Source: Bradyrhizobium icense (GTDB lineage Bacteria; Pseudomonadota; Alphaproteobacteria; Rhizobiales; Xanthobacteraceae). From it: a DNA stretch of 64,000 bases. Of this stretch, positions 1-8,493 are shown in pieces (positions within the stretch are counted from its first letter, which is position 1; the number at the start of each line of letters is the position of its first letter). Under the pieces are notes generated by a model. The model ran no database searches and was not told the origin of the DNA. It saw nothing but the letters and a program-made list of their open reading frames with translations. The stretch is from assembly GCF_001693385.1 (NCBI RefSeq), contig NZ_CP016428.1, forward strand, positions 2,542,001 through 2,606,000. The letters are read 5' to 3'. Position numbers and translations under genes: made by a program.

Positions 1-1
1 A

Positions 2-853
2 TATACCGACAACGGTCTCGAGAGGGGGCCAGCCATCCTCCTGCTGCACGGCTGGCCTTACGACATCGACAGCTTTGCTGAAGTCGTGCCGCTCCTGACC
101 ACCCAGGGTTACCGCGTCATTGTGCCGTATCTGCGCGGCTATGGAACGACCCGCTTTCTTTCCGATGCAAGCGCCCGCAACGCCCAGCCTTCGGCGTTGG
201 CAGCGGACATGATCGCTCTGATGGATGCGCTTAAGATCGAGAAGGCAGTCGTCGGTGGCTTCGACTGGGGCGCGCGGACCGCCAACATCATGGCTGTGCT
301 CTGGCCGGAGCGCGTCAGCGCGATGGTCTCCGTCAGCGGATATCTGATCGGCAACCAGCAGGCGGGCAAAGTGCCGCTGTCGCCGAAAGCCGAGCTCGAG
401 TGGTGGTACCAATTCTATTTTGCCACCGAGCGCGGTCGCATCGGCTACGAAAAGCACCGCCTCGAGTTCGCGAAGCTGATCTGGAAGCTTGGATCGCCGA
501 AGTGGAACTTCGACGATGCCACCTTCGAGCGCAGCGCGACGGCCTTCGACAATCCCGATCATGTTGCGATCGTGATCCACAATTATCGCTGGCGGCTTGG
601 ATTGGTCGACGGCGAAGCGGCCTACGACGAACTCGAAGCGCAGCTCGCGCTGGCGCCGACCATCGGTGTGCCGACCATCACCATGGAAGGCGACGCCAAC
701 GGCGCCCCGCATCCGGATCCCGCCGCGTACGCCAAGAAGTTCACCGGCAAGTACGCGCACCGGCACATCACCGGCGGCATCGGCCACAATCTTCCCCAGG
801 AAGCGCCGGGCGCGTTCGCACAGGCCATTCTCGACGTCGCCGCGCAAGTGTGA
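2..853 (+). CDS. alpha/beta hydrolase (5'-truncated by window edge)
   Basis: The frame is open from base 2, and residues HGWPYD (oxyanion-hole HGxP region) are read before the first possible internal start (GTG at 86), so the gene begins outside the window. GFDWG is the nucleophile elbow with Asp as nucleophile, as in epoxide hydrolases and haloalkane dehalogenases rather than Ser esterases. The catalytic His is in GIGHN near the C-terminus. The predicted role is hydrolysis of an epoxide or halide-type small molecule in the cytoplasm; the substrate cannot be told. It is followed after 42 bp by a VOC-family gene on the same strand, so the two may be co-transcribed in a small detoxification cluster. 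Confidence 0.85.
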   Translation, partial: YTDNGLERGPAILLLHGWPYDIDSFAEVVPLLTTQGYRVIVPYLRGYGTTRFLSDASARNAQPSALAADMIALMDALKIEKAVVGGFDWGARTANIMAVLWPERVSAMVSVSGYLIGNQQAGKVPLSPKAELEWWYQFYFATERGRIGYEKHRLEFAKLIWKLGSPKWNFDDATFERSATAFDNPDHVAIVIHNYRWRLGLVDGEAAYDELEAQLALAPTIGVPTITMEGDANGAPHPDPAAYAKKFTGKYAHRHITGGIGHNLPQEAPGAFAQAILDVAAQV

Positions 854-895
854 TCGCGGCGCCGGTATTCACCAGGCACACAACAGGAGAGAACC

Positions 896-1561
896 ATGAC
901 AGTAGCAGTCAACCCCGCCAAGGTCCGCTCGACGGACATGAAGTTCGAGCTCGCCGTTATCCCGGTCTCGGATGTTGCGCACGCCAAGGAGTTCTATGCG
1001 AACCTTGGTTGGCGTTTTGACGCCGAATTCACCAACGGCAGCGACTTCCACATTATCCAGTTCACGCCGCCGGGCTCCGGCGCCTCGGTGATCTTCGGCA
1101 AGAACGTCACGCCGGCCAAGCCGGGCTCTGCCCAGGGCCTGTACCTGATCGTGTCCGACATCGAAGCCGCCCGGAAGGAACTGCTTGCGCGTGGCGTCAA
1201 GGTCAGCGAGGTGTTCCACGGCGGCGACAACGTCCACACCGGTACCGACGAGCCCTACCTGTTCGGAAGCGTCCGGGTCACTGGCCCGGATCCGCAACGC
1301 CGTACGTACCACTCGTTTGCGTCGTTCAGCGATCCGGACGGCAATGGCTGGGTGCTGCAGGAGGTTACCAACCGTCTTCCCGGCCGCGTCGAGGGTGACA
1401 CGACTTTCGCGTCGGTATCCGACCTCGCGGCGACGCTTCGCCGCGCGGCGGCAGCGCACGGCGAGCATGAGAAGCTGACCGGCGAACACGACGTGAACTG
1501 GCCGGACTGGTACGCGGAGTACATCGTCAACGAGCAGGCGGGCAAGCCGCTGCCGAAGTAG
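896..1561 (+). CDS. VOC (glyoxalase/dioxygenase-fold) family protein
   Basis: 221 aa, start supported by an AGGAGAG ribosome-binding site 6 bp upstream. The paired beta-alpha-beta-beta-beta pattern of the vicinal oxygen chelate fold is visible: FELAVIPVSDVAHAKEFY opens module 1 and the segment ending SFSDPDGNGWVLQEV closes module 2, the latter being the typical C-terminal VOC strand with a metal-ligand Glu. A further ~60 residues after the fold are rich in Ala and Arg and end in a short Trp-rich tail, which is commonly seen in VOC proteins that travel with hydrolases. The substrate is unknown. It sits between an alpha/beta hydrolase and an FMN reductase. Confidence 0.85.
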   Translation: MTVAVNPAKVRSTDMKFELAVIPVSDVAHAKEFYANLGWRFDAEFTNGSDFHIIQFTPPGSGASVIFGKNVTPAKPGSAQGLYLIVSDIEAARKELLARGVKVSEVFHGGDNVHTGTDEPYLFGSVRVTGPDPQRRTYHSFASFSDPDGNGWVLQEVTNRLPGRVEGDTTFASVSDLAATLRRAAAAHGEHEKLTGEHDVNWPDWYAEYIVNEQAGKPLPK

Positions 1562-1633
1562 CCATCATCAGGTGCGGTCCGCCATTAGCCGGCGAACCGC
1601 ACCTTCAGAATCCAGTCTGCGGAGTAACTCCCC

Positions 1634-2224
1634 ATGAGCAACCGAATCCTCGTTTTCTACGGCTCCTATCGTTCCGACCGGGTGGGTATCCGGCTTGCCG
1701 AATACGTTGTCGACCAGCTGCGCCGCCGAGGCGACGACGCCGAGTTGATCGACGCCAAAGCGATCAACCTTCCGATTCTCGACCGCATGTACAAGGAATA
1801 CCCGAAGGGCCAGGCGCCGGCGGCGCTCGAGCAGCTCGCAGGGAAGATCAAGTCGGCGGACGGCTTCATCTTCGTCACCGGAGAATACAACTGGGGCGTT
1901 CAGCCCGGATTGAAGAACCTCACCGACCACTTCCTGGAGGAGTGGTTCTGGCGACCCGCGGCGATTGTCAGCTATTCGGCCGGGCGACTGGCCGGAGCGC
2001 GCGCCGCTACCGCATGGCACGGCACACTGTCCGAAATGGGTATGGTGGTGACTTCGAGCACGATCGCCGTTGGGCCGATCGGTCAGACCCTCTCGGCCGA
2101 CGGTCAGCCGACGGGCGAGGGCGGCAAGGCGCTCGAGCAGTCCTTCCCGCGCTTTGCCGACGATCTGATGTGGTGGGTCGAGGCTGGCAAGGCGCAGCGG
2201 CAACGAAAGGCGCCACCGTACTGA
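1634..2224 (+). CDS. NAD(P)H-dependent FMN reductase family protein
   Basis: 196 aa, flavodoxin-like fold. The N-terminal strand plus phosphate loop (ILVFYGSYRSDRVG) and the FMN isoalloxazine loop (TGEYNWGVQPGLKN, equivalent to the PEYNxSxPGxLKN motif) are both present. These proteins reduce FMN or quinones with NAD(P)H. No strong Shine-Dalgarno is seen, but GGAGTAACTCCCC precedes the ATG. Its neighbours (hydrolase, VOC protein, RND pump, methionine sulfoxide reductase) suggest a stress or xenobiotic-response neighbourhood; no regulator gene is visible in the window. About 225 bp without a gene separate it from the RND adaptor. Confidence 0.88.
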   Translation: MSNRILVFYGSYRSDRVGIRLAEYVVDQLRRRGDDAELIDAKAINLPILDRMYKEYPKGQAPAALEQLAGKIKSADGFIFVTGEYNWGVQPGLKNLTDHFLEEWFWRPAAIVSYSAGRLAGARAATAWHGTLSEMGMVVTSSTIAVGPIGQTLSADGQPTGEGGKALEQSFPRFADDLMWWVEAGKAQRQRKAPPY

Positions 2225-2449
2225 GGGCGACGAGACGAACCGCTCTCTCCGTGCCTCGCCACTCTCTCGCAAGAGCTGTCTCGCTATAGGCAAGGAACTC
2301 AGTTTCCAGCGTCTCGTAACGGGCTGACAGCATCCCAACAACTTCTCACGACGCTTAACGAGCATTCGTGTCGTGATGGCGATATCCCAGCTACACCGAA
2401 TTGCCCTCACGAGCACCGTGACAAGCACGACAACCAGGAGGATTCACCG

Positions 2450-3610
2450 ATGAAGACCAGAACACTACTGAGAGCGGCGGCAATCCTCACCGCGGTCGGT
2501 GCACCGCTGGGGCTTCTAGCGGCAACCGGAGAACTGACCGGCAATGGAGAGGCAGCGGCTGGGAGCCTTAGTCCTCCTGCTCAGGTCGACGTTGCTACGG
2601 TGCTGCTCAAGCGCGTGCAGCGCTGGGACGAGTTCAACGGACGCATCAGCGCTGTCGGATCGGTGGAGATTCGGTCCCGGGTCAGCGGATATGTGACGCA
2701 TGTCGCGTACAAAGAGGGAGATGAGGTCCGCCGCGGCGATGTTCTCTTCACCATCGACCCGCGACCGTACGAAGCGGCGCTGAACAGCGCCACGGCACAG
2801 CTTCAGCGTGCCCGGGCAACGGCGCTGCTGGCAAAGAGCCGCGACGAACGTGCGCGGAGACTCCTGCCGTCGAGCGCAGTGTCCCAGGACGAGGCCGACG
2901 CTCGCCACGCAGCCTACGCCCAAAGTGAGGCTGACGTGCTCAATGCAGAAGCTGCAGTCGAGCTTGCGGAGCTCAATCTCAAGTTCACGCAGGTACCCGC
3001 GCCGATCGACGGTCGGGCCGGCCGCGCGCTGCTGACGGTCGGCAATCTTGCGGTAGCGGATCAGAGCTTGCTGACGTCAATGGTCTCACAGGATCCGGTC
3101 TACGTCGACTTCGATCCGGACGAGCAAAGCTATCTTCGCTACAGCGCGGAATTGCGCCGGAGCCCTGGCAATACGCTTGCGGTACGTGTCGCGCTGGCGG
3201 GCGATGAAGGATTTGTGCACGTCGGAATGGTGGATTTTCAGGACAACCAGGTCGATTCCACGACCGGAAGCATTCGCATGAGGGCGAAGCTGCGCAACCC
3301 CGATCGCATATTCACGCCCGGCTTGTACGCGCGCGTGAAAGTTTCCTCAGGCCACGAAAGTGAGGCTGTCCTGATCGACGACAAGGCCGTGCTCACTGAT
3401 CAGGACCGCAAGTATGTTTATGTCCTCGCTGCGGACAACACGGCACAACGAAGGGATGTTCAACCCGGCCGCAAGAGCGATGGGCTCCGTTTGATCGAGT
3501 CCGGCTTGATGCCGGGAGACAAGGTCATCATTGGTGGATTGCAGAGGATCTACAGCTCCGGCGCGCCGGTGACGCCAGCCGAAGTCCCAATGCTGGCCGC
3601 GGCAAACTGA
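2450..3610 (+). CDS. RND efflux periplasmic adaptor subunit (MFP family)
   Basis: 386 aa; strong AGGAGG ribosome-binding site. An N-terminal signal/anchor (residues ~7-26, Leu/Ala-rich) is followed by the biotinyl-lipoyl halves (SGYVTHVAYKEGDEVRRGDVLF; APIDGRAGRA), an alpha-hairpin around residues 100-165 rich in Ala/Arg/Glu, and a beta-barrel region with the TPGLYARVKV signature. It bridges the inner-membrane pump and an outer-membrane channel. It lies 11 bp before the permease gene, so they form one operon. No TolC/OprM-type gene follows, so the channel must be encoded elsewhere. Confidence 0.93.
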   Translation: MKTRTLLRAAAILTAVGAPLGLLAATGELTGNGEAAAGSLSPPAQVDVATVLLKRVQRWDEFNGRISAVGSVEIRSRVSGYVTHVAYKEGDEVRRGDVLFTIDPRPYEAALNSATAQLQRARATALLAKSRDERARRLLPSSAVSQDEADARHAAYAQSEADVLNAEAAVELAELNLKFTQVPAPIDGRAGRALLTVGNLAVADQSLLTSMVSQDPVYVDFDPDEQSYLRYSAELRRSPGNTLAVRVALAGDEGFVHVGMVDFQDNQVDSTTGSIRMRAKLRNPDRIFTPGLYARVKVSSGHESEAVLIDDKAVLTDQDRKYVYVLAADNTAQRRDVQPGRKSDGLRLIESGLMPGDKVIIGGLQRIYSSGAPVTPAEVPMLAAAN

Positions 3611-3621
3611 GGGAGGCGACG

Positions 3622-6600
3622 ATGAACATCTCGAAGTTCTTTATTGAACGCCCGATTTTCGCAATCGTCCTGTCGATTGTCATTTTCCTGGCAGGCCTCA
3701 TCTCGATTCCGCTGCTGCCGGTCGGTGAGTATCCTGAAGTTGTTCCGCCCAGCGTGGTGGTGCGTGCAACCTATCCGGGCGCCAATCCGAAGGAGACGGC
3801 CGAGTCCGTCGCGACGCCGCTCGAGGAAGCGATCAACGGCGTCGAAGGCATCATGTATATGAAGTCGGTCGCCGGTTCCGACGGCAGCCTGCAGATCGTC
3901 GTGACGTTCCTGCCCAGCGTCGATCCCGACACCGCTGCCGTCCGCGTGCAGAACCGGGTGAGTCAGGCGCTCAGCCGGCTGCCGGAGCAGGTGCGTCAGT
4001 ACGGGGTGACGACCCAAAAGCAGTCTCCCACTCCCTTGCTGTATGTGAGCCTTTATTCATCGGACGGCCGTTACGATACGCTTTACCTGCGCAATTACCT
4101 AACTCTGAACGTCAAGGATGAATTGTCGCGACTGAATGGCATCGGCCATGTCGGGCTGTACGGCGCCGGCGACTACGCCATGCGAATCTGGCTCGATCCG
4201 AACAAGCTGTCGTCACGCAATCTGACTGCCACGGACGTGCTCAAGGCAATACGCGAGCAGAATGTGCAGGTATCCGCCGGACAGCTAGGTGCTGAACCAT
4301 CTCCCAAGACCACGGACTTCCTTGTTTCGATAAACGTGCATGGCCGTCTTGCCACTGAGGAGGAGTTCGGCGCCATCGTGCTAAAGAGCGGCGAAGATGG
4401 TCAGGTGGTTCGTCTTGCTGACGTCGCACGGCTCGAACTTGGAGCCGGTGACTATACGATGCGGGTTTTCGAGGGCAACAAGACGGCAGCAACCGCCGGC
4501 GTTTTTCTGTCGCCCGGCGCCAACGCGCTCGGCGTTGCCGATGCGGTTTACGGCAGGTTGAGCAAGCTGTCCGAAAGCTTTCCCCCGGGCATTACCTACA
4601 AGGTGGTCTGGGATCCGACCGTTTTCGTGCGCGAGTCAATTCGTGCAGTGCTGAACACGCTTCTGGAGGCGGTGTTCCTCGTCATTCTCGTGGTCATCCT
4701 CTTCCTGCAGACCTGGCGAGCGTCGGTTATCCCGCTTATTGCCGTGCCGGTATCTGTGGTAGGCACCTTCGCCTTCCTGTACCTGCTTGGTTTCTCCATC
4801 AACACCCTGACCTTATTCGGTCTTGTGCTGGCCATCGGCATCGTCGTTGACGACGCAATCGTCGTCGTCGAGAACGTCGAACACCACATCGGGCGGGGGC
4901 TTAGCCCGTATGAAGCCGCCCACCAGGCCATGCGTGAGGTTTCCGGCCCGATCATCGCTATTGCGCTGGTGCTCTGCGCTGCGTTCGTGCCGATGGCATT
5001 CCTCTCGGGGGTCACCGGTCAGTTCTACAAGCAGTTCGCGGTGACGATCGCGATCTCCACGGTGATATCTGCGATCAACTCGCTGACCTTGTCGCCGGCC
5101 CTGGCCGCGAAGCTGCTGCAGCGGCATGGAGCGCCAAAGGACCGGTTGGCGCGGGTTCTCGAGGCGGCATTCGGCTGGCTGTTCCGCCCGTTCAACCGCC
5201 TCTTTCAGGTAAGTGCAGGAGGTTATCAAGGGCTGGTGCGCAAGTCGCTCGGCCGGCGTGGTGTTGCGCTTGCCGTCTATGCAGGTCTCCTGGCGATCAC
5301 GGCCGTGCTGTTCCAGTCGGTGCCTGGCGGCTTTATCCCTGCACAGGACAAGCTCTACCTGTTCTCGGGTGCAAAGCTGCCCGAGGGGGCATCTCTTGCC
5401 CGGACGGAGGCGGTCACCCGAAAGATGGACGAAATCGCCCGCACCGTCGAGGGTGTGGACTTCGTCAATGCCTATGCCGGGTTCAACGCGTTGCAGTTCG
5501 TGAATACGCCGAACATCACGACCGCCTATATCCTGCTTAAGCCGTACGGCGAGCGTAACCGCAGCGCGGCGGAAATTACCGCCGAACTCAACGCCAAGTT
5601 TGTAGGCATCAAGGACGGGTTTTCGTACGCGCTGCTTCCGCCGCCCATCCAAGGGCTCGGCAATGGGTCGGGCTATTCTTTGTACCTCAAGGATCGGGCG
5701 GGCCTTGGCCATGGCGCCCTTCAGGACGCGTTGAACGTGTTCATGGCCGAGATCGCGCGAACGCCGGGCATGACCCATCCCGTCAGCTCCTATCAGGCCA
5801 ATATTCCTCAACTGGAGGTGAAGGTCGATCGAGTGAAAGCCAAGGCGCAGGGCGTGGCGTTATCCGACCTGTTCGAAACGTTGCAGGTCTATCTTGGCTC
5901 GAGCTACATCAACGACTTCAACAAGTTCGGCCGGGTCTACAGGGTCCTGGCCCAGGCCGACGCATCATTCCGTCAGCAGGCGGAAGACATCGGTAACCTG
6001 CGCACGCGCAACGCGCGCGGTGACATGGTGCCGATCAGTTCGATGGTAACCGTTGTGCCAACGTTCGGCCCCGATCCGGTGGTCCGCTACAACGGCTTCC
6101 CCGCGGCAGACGTCATCGGTGATTCCGATCCCAGAGTGCTTTCGTCGGCAGAAGTCATTGCCAAGATTACCGAGATCGCTAAGCGGGTCTTGCCGCGCGG
6201 CATCGAACTGGAGTGGACGGATCTGAGTTACCAGCAGGTGAGCCAGAGCAACGCAGCGCCTATTGTCTTTCTCCTTGCCGTGATACTCGTCTTCCTGGTG
6301 CTCGCGTCGCTGTATGAGAGCTGGACGCTGCCGTTGGCGGTCATTCTCATCGTGCCGATGTGCATTTGTTCCGCAATGTTTGGCGTCTGGCTCACAGGAG
6401 GTGACAACAACATCTTCGTGCAAGTGGGACTGGTCGTGCTCATGGGGCTGGCGTGCAAGAATGCCATCCTCATTGTGGAGTTTGCCCGTGAACTGGAGCT
6501 CCAGGGCAAGGGCATCATCGAAGCTGCACTGGAAGCCTGCCATTTGCGGCTGCGTCCAATCGTGATGACGTCCGTCGCCTTTATCGCAGGCTGCGTGCCG

Positions 6601-6792
6601 CTGCTGCTGGGTCACGGAGCAGGAAGCGAGGTCCGGGAGGCAATCGGTGTCACGGTTCTGGCTGGCATGCTGGGCGTCACTGTGTTCGGTCTCTTCCTCA
6701 CGCCGGTCTTCTATGTGGCGCTTCGCAAATGGTCGACCACGCGTGCGGAGACCGAACGGCCGCTGGGGCAAGTTGCCCTCAAGCCCGAATAG
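3622..6792 (+). CDS. RND multidrug efflux permease (HAE-1 family)
   Basis: 1056 aa, the usual length for an AcrB/MexF-type proton-driven trimeric pump. It begins with the canonical FFIERPIFA N-terminus. TM4 carries the proton-relay Asp pair in GIVVDDAIVVVENV, and the second half repeats the fold with the GLACKNAILIVEFA TM10 motif (Lys in the relay). Two large periplasmic loops lie between TM1-2 and TM7-8. It exports hydrophobic drugs or solvents across the envelope with the adaptor encoded just upstream. The closest subfamily by eye is MexF-like. No truncation is seen. Confidence 0.95.
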   Translation: MNISKFFIERPIFAIVLSIVIFLAGLISIPLLPVGEYPEVVPPSVVVRATYPGANPKETAESVATPLEEAINGVEGIMYMKSVAGSDGSLQIVVTFLPSVDPDTAAVRVQNRVSQALSRLPEQVRQYGVTTQKQSPTPLLYVSLYSSDGRYDTLYLRNYLTLNVKDELSRLNGIGHVGLYGAGDYAMRIWLDPNKLSSRNLTATDVLKAIREQNVQVSAGQLGAEPSPKTTDFLVSINVHGRLATEEEFGAIVLKSGEDGQVVRLADVARLELGAGDYTMRVFEGNKTAATAGVFLSPGANALGVADAVYGRLSKLSESFPPGITYKVVWDPTVFVRESIRAVLNTLLEAVFLVILVVILFLQTWRASVIPLIAVPVSVVGTFAFLYLLGFSINTLTLFGLVLAIGIVVDDAIVVVENVEHHIGRGLSPYEAAHQAMREVSGPIIAIALVLCAAFVPMAFLSGVTGQFYKQFAVTIAISTVISAINSLTLSPALAAKLLQRHGAPKDRLARVLEAAFGWLFRPFNRLFQVSAGGYQGLVRKSLGRRGVALAVYAGLLAITAVLFQSVPGGFIPAQDKLYLFSGAKLPEGASLARTEAVTRKMDEIARTVEGVDFVNAYAGFNALQFVNTPNITTAYILLKPYGERNRSAAEITAELNAKFVGIKDGFSYALLPPPIQGLGNGSGYSLYLKDRAGLGHGALQDALNVFMAEIARTPGMTHPVSSYQANIPQLEVKVDRVKAKAQGVALSDLFETLQVYLGSSYINDFNKFGRVYRVLAQADASFRQQAEDIGNLRTRNARGDMVPISSMVTVVPTFGPDPVVRYNGFPAADVIGDSDPRVLSSAEVIAKITEIAKRVLPRGIELEWTDLSYQQVSQSNAAPIVFLLAVILVFLVLASLYESWTLPLAVILIVPMCICSAMFGVWLTGGDNNIFVQVGLVVLMGLACKNAILIVEFARELELQGKGIIEAALEACHLRLRPIVMTSVAFIAGCVPLLLGHGAGSEVREAIGVTVLAGMLGVTVFGLFLTPVFYVALRKWSTTRAETERPLGQVALKPE

Positions 6793-6840
6793 GCGTTTCG
6801 CCAAGGTGCATTAGCGAACAAGCTCATCAAGGAGGTCAAA

Positions 6841-7360
6841 ATGACAGACAAGCTTGAACTCGCGGTTTTAGCCGGCGGTTGCTTCTGGGGCATGCAGGAC
6901 TTGATCCGCAAACTACCCGGTGTTGTCAAAACACGGGTCGGATACACGGGCGGCGATGTACCGAACGCAACCTATCGCAACCACGGATCGCATGCAGAGG
7001 CCATCGAGATCGAGTTTGATCCGCAGCGCACAAGCTATCGCGATCTGCTCGAATTCTTCTTCCAAATTCACGATCCAACCACGCTCAACCGGCAAGGCAA
7101 TGATATCGGGGCGTCCTACCGCTCGGAGATCTTCCACACCTCGGAGGCGCAGCGCGACGAGGCTCTCCGGACAATCGAGGATGTCAACGCTTCCGGCCTG
7201 TGGCCGGGCCGGGTCGTTACGAAGATCTCGCCTGCTGGCCCATTTCTGGGAAGCCGAGCCCGAGCACCAAGACTATCTGGAGCACTATCCACAGGGCTAC
7301 ACCTGCCATTTTCCGCGCCCAGGGTGGAAGCTTCGGAGGCGATCAGGCGCAGCTGCGTGA
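6841..7360 (+). pseudogene. msrA: peptide-methionine (S)-S-oxide reductase MsrA, one-base frameshift
   Basis: Residues 1-135 are clear MsrA: catalytic Cys in AGGCFWG, then the conserved stretches RVGYTGG and [10 protein letters not shown]. The reading frame is lost at a run of three T (7243-7245). Deleting one T restores [14 protein letters not shown] and [12 protein letters not shown] and ends at 7360 with a normal ~172-aa length; the unrestored frame runs on to 7401 with unrelated residues. AAGGAGG lies 6 bp before the ATG. The enzyme repairs oxidised methionine using thioredoxin. Either the gene is a recent pseudogene or the base is a sequencing error. It follows the RND pump by 48 bp. Confidence 0.85.
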
Positions 7361-7401
7361 CGTCGCACGGTAGAGTCCTCATCGTCCCCAATGGTCGATG
7401 A

Positions 7402-7820
7402 GGTGATGACATCTGATCGAGCTCGGCCTACGTGGACAGCGTGGGCCGCGTCCAAATCTTGCCGAGACGGACGCGTCCAATCCGACAAGTGCCCGTGTAC
7501 TGCATATGCTGCCATTTTTGGGCATCACGAGCGTCCTCATGCGGATCCGCCCTGTGTGGACCGCGCGGATCTGCACGTTCCGCTCGCAGGTTCTCCGGCG
7601 TAGAAAGGCTGTTCCGATCACAGGAATGCAACTCGCGGCTTAAGCTGCGCTTGCGAAATTGCCGCAGAATCTACTATCGCATGGAGAGATCGTGTCAGAT
7701 CCAAGCCATAGAACTGGCTTTGAAACAGCTGAAGCAGCGCTCGGCGCCACGAAGCGAGGGCATTTCTGGTGGGGTGACCAACTGGCTGTAAAATGAAGAC
7801 CCCGTAAGCCATTGATTTAC
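7402..7820. other. intergenic, no gene recognised
   Basis: About 420 bp between the msrA remnant and the tRNA fragment. Short open frames exist on both strands but none has a ribosome-binding site, a recognisable motif or consistent codon use. It probably represents the eroded junction between chromosome and island. Confidence 0.5.
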
Positions 7821-7869
7821 TGGTGGGCCCGGCAGGACTCGAACCTGCAACCAGACCGTTATGAGCGGC
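7821..7869 (-). repeat. 3' fragment of elongator tRNA-Met (candidate att site, left)
   Basis: Read on the minus strand this gives the anticodon loop with CAT, the variable loop, the T-arm with GGTTCGAGTCC and an acceptor end finishing in CCCACCA, i.e. the 3' half of an elongator tRNA-Met. The 5' half (D-arm and acceptor 5' strand) is not present at higher coordinates, so this is not a working tRNA. Such 3' halves are left as attachment-site copies when islands integrate into tRNA genes. A more diverged copy in the same orientation lies at 21023-21059. Confidence 0.7.
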
Positions 7870-7982
7870 AGAATATCGAACAGGTTCGTTGATTTTACTG
7901 CATTTTCATTTGAGTTCGATCGCGTTTGTCGTGTTTCGTTCAGGTTGTTTCTGGTGCGAAACTGGTGCGGTTGAGGCTCGAC

Positions 7983-8030
7983 ATTCAGACTCATAACCTG
8001 AAGGTCATAGGTTCAAATCCTCTTCAAGCC
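7983..8030 (+). other. degenerate tRNA-like segment with CAT anticodon
   Basis: On the + strand an anticodon-arm-like hairpin with a CTCATAA loop (4 of 5 pairs) is followed by a T-arm-like GGTTCAAATCC hairpin (4 of 5 pairs). The D-arm and acceptor stem cannot be built, so it is at best a decayed tRNA or another att remnant. It runs directly into the SRAP pseudogene at 8035. Confidence 0.35.
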
Positions 8031-8034
8031 CGAG

Positions 8035-8421
<387 letters not shown>

Positions 8422-8493
8422 TGAGCAGGTTACAGCTCGGCTTTATTTGCGCCCGGCTACAACCTAGAGTCACGGGCATTCAAGGGGGCATGA

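Noticed and set aside
4813..5811. 332-codon minus frame over the RND permease
   Set aside because: Antisense of a clear transmembrane pump gene; composition rich in Arg/His/Gln, no ribosome-binding site.
7821..7869. Functional tRNA-Met gene
   Set aside because: Only the 3' half is present; the D-arm and 5' acceptor strand are missing.
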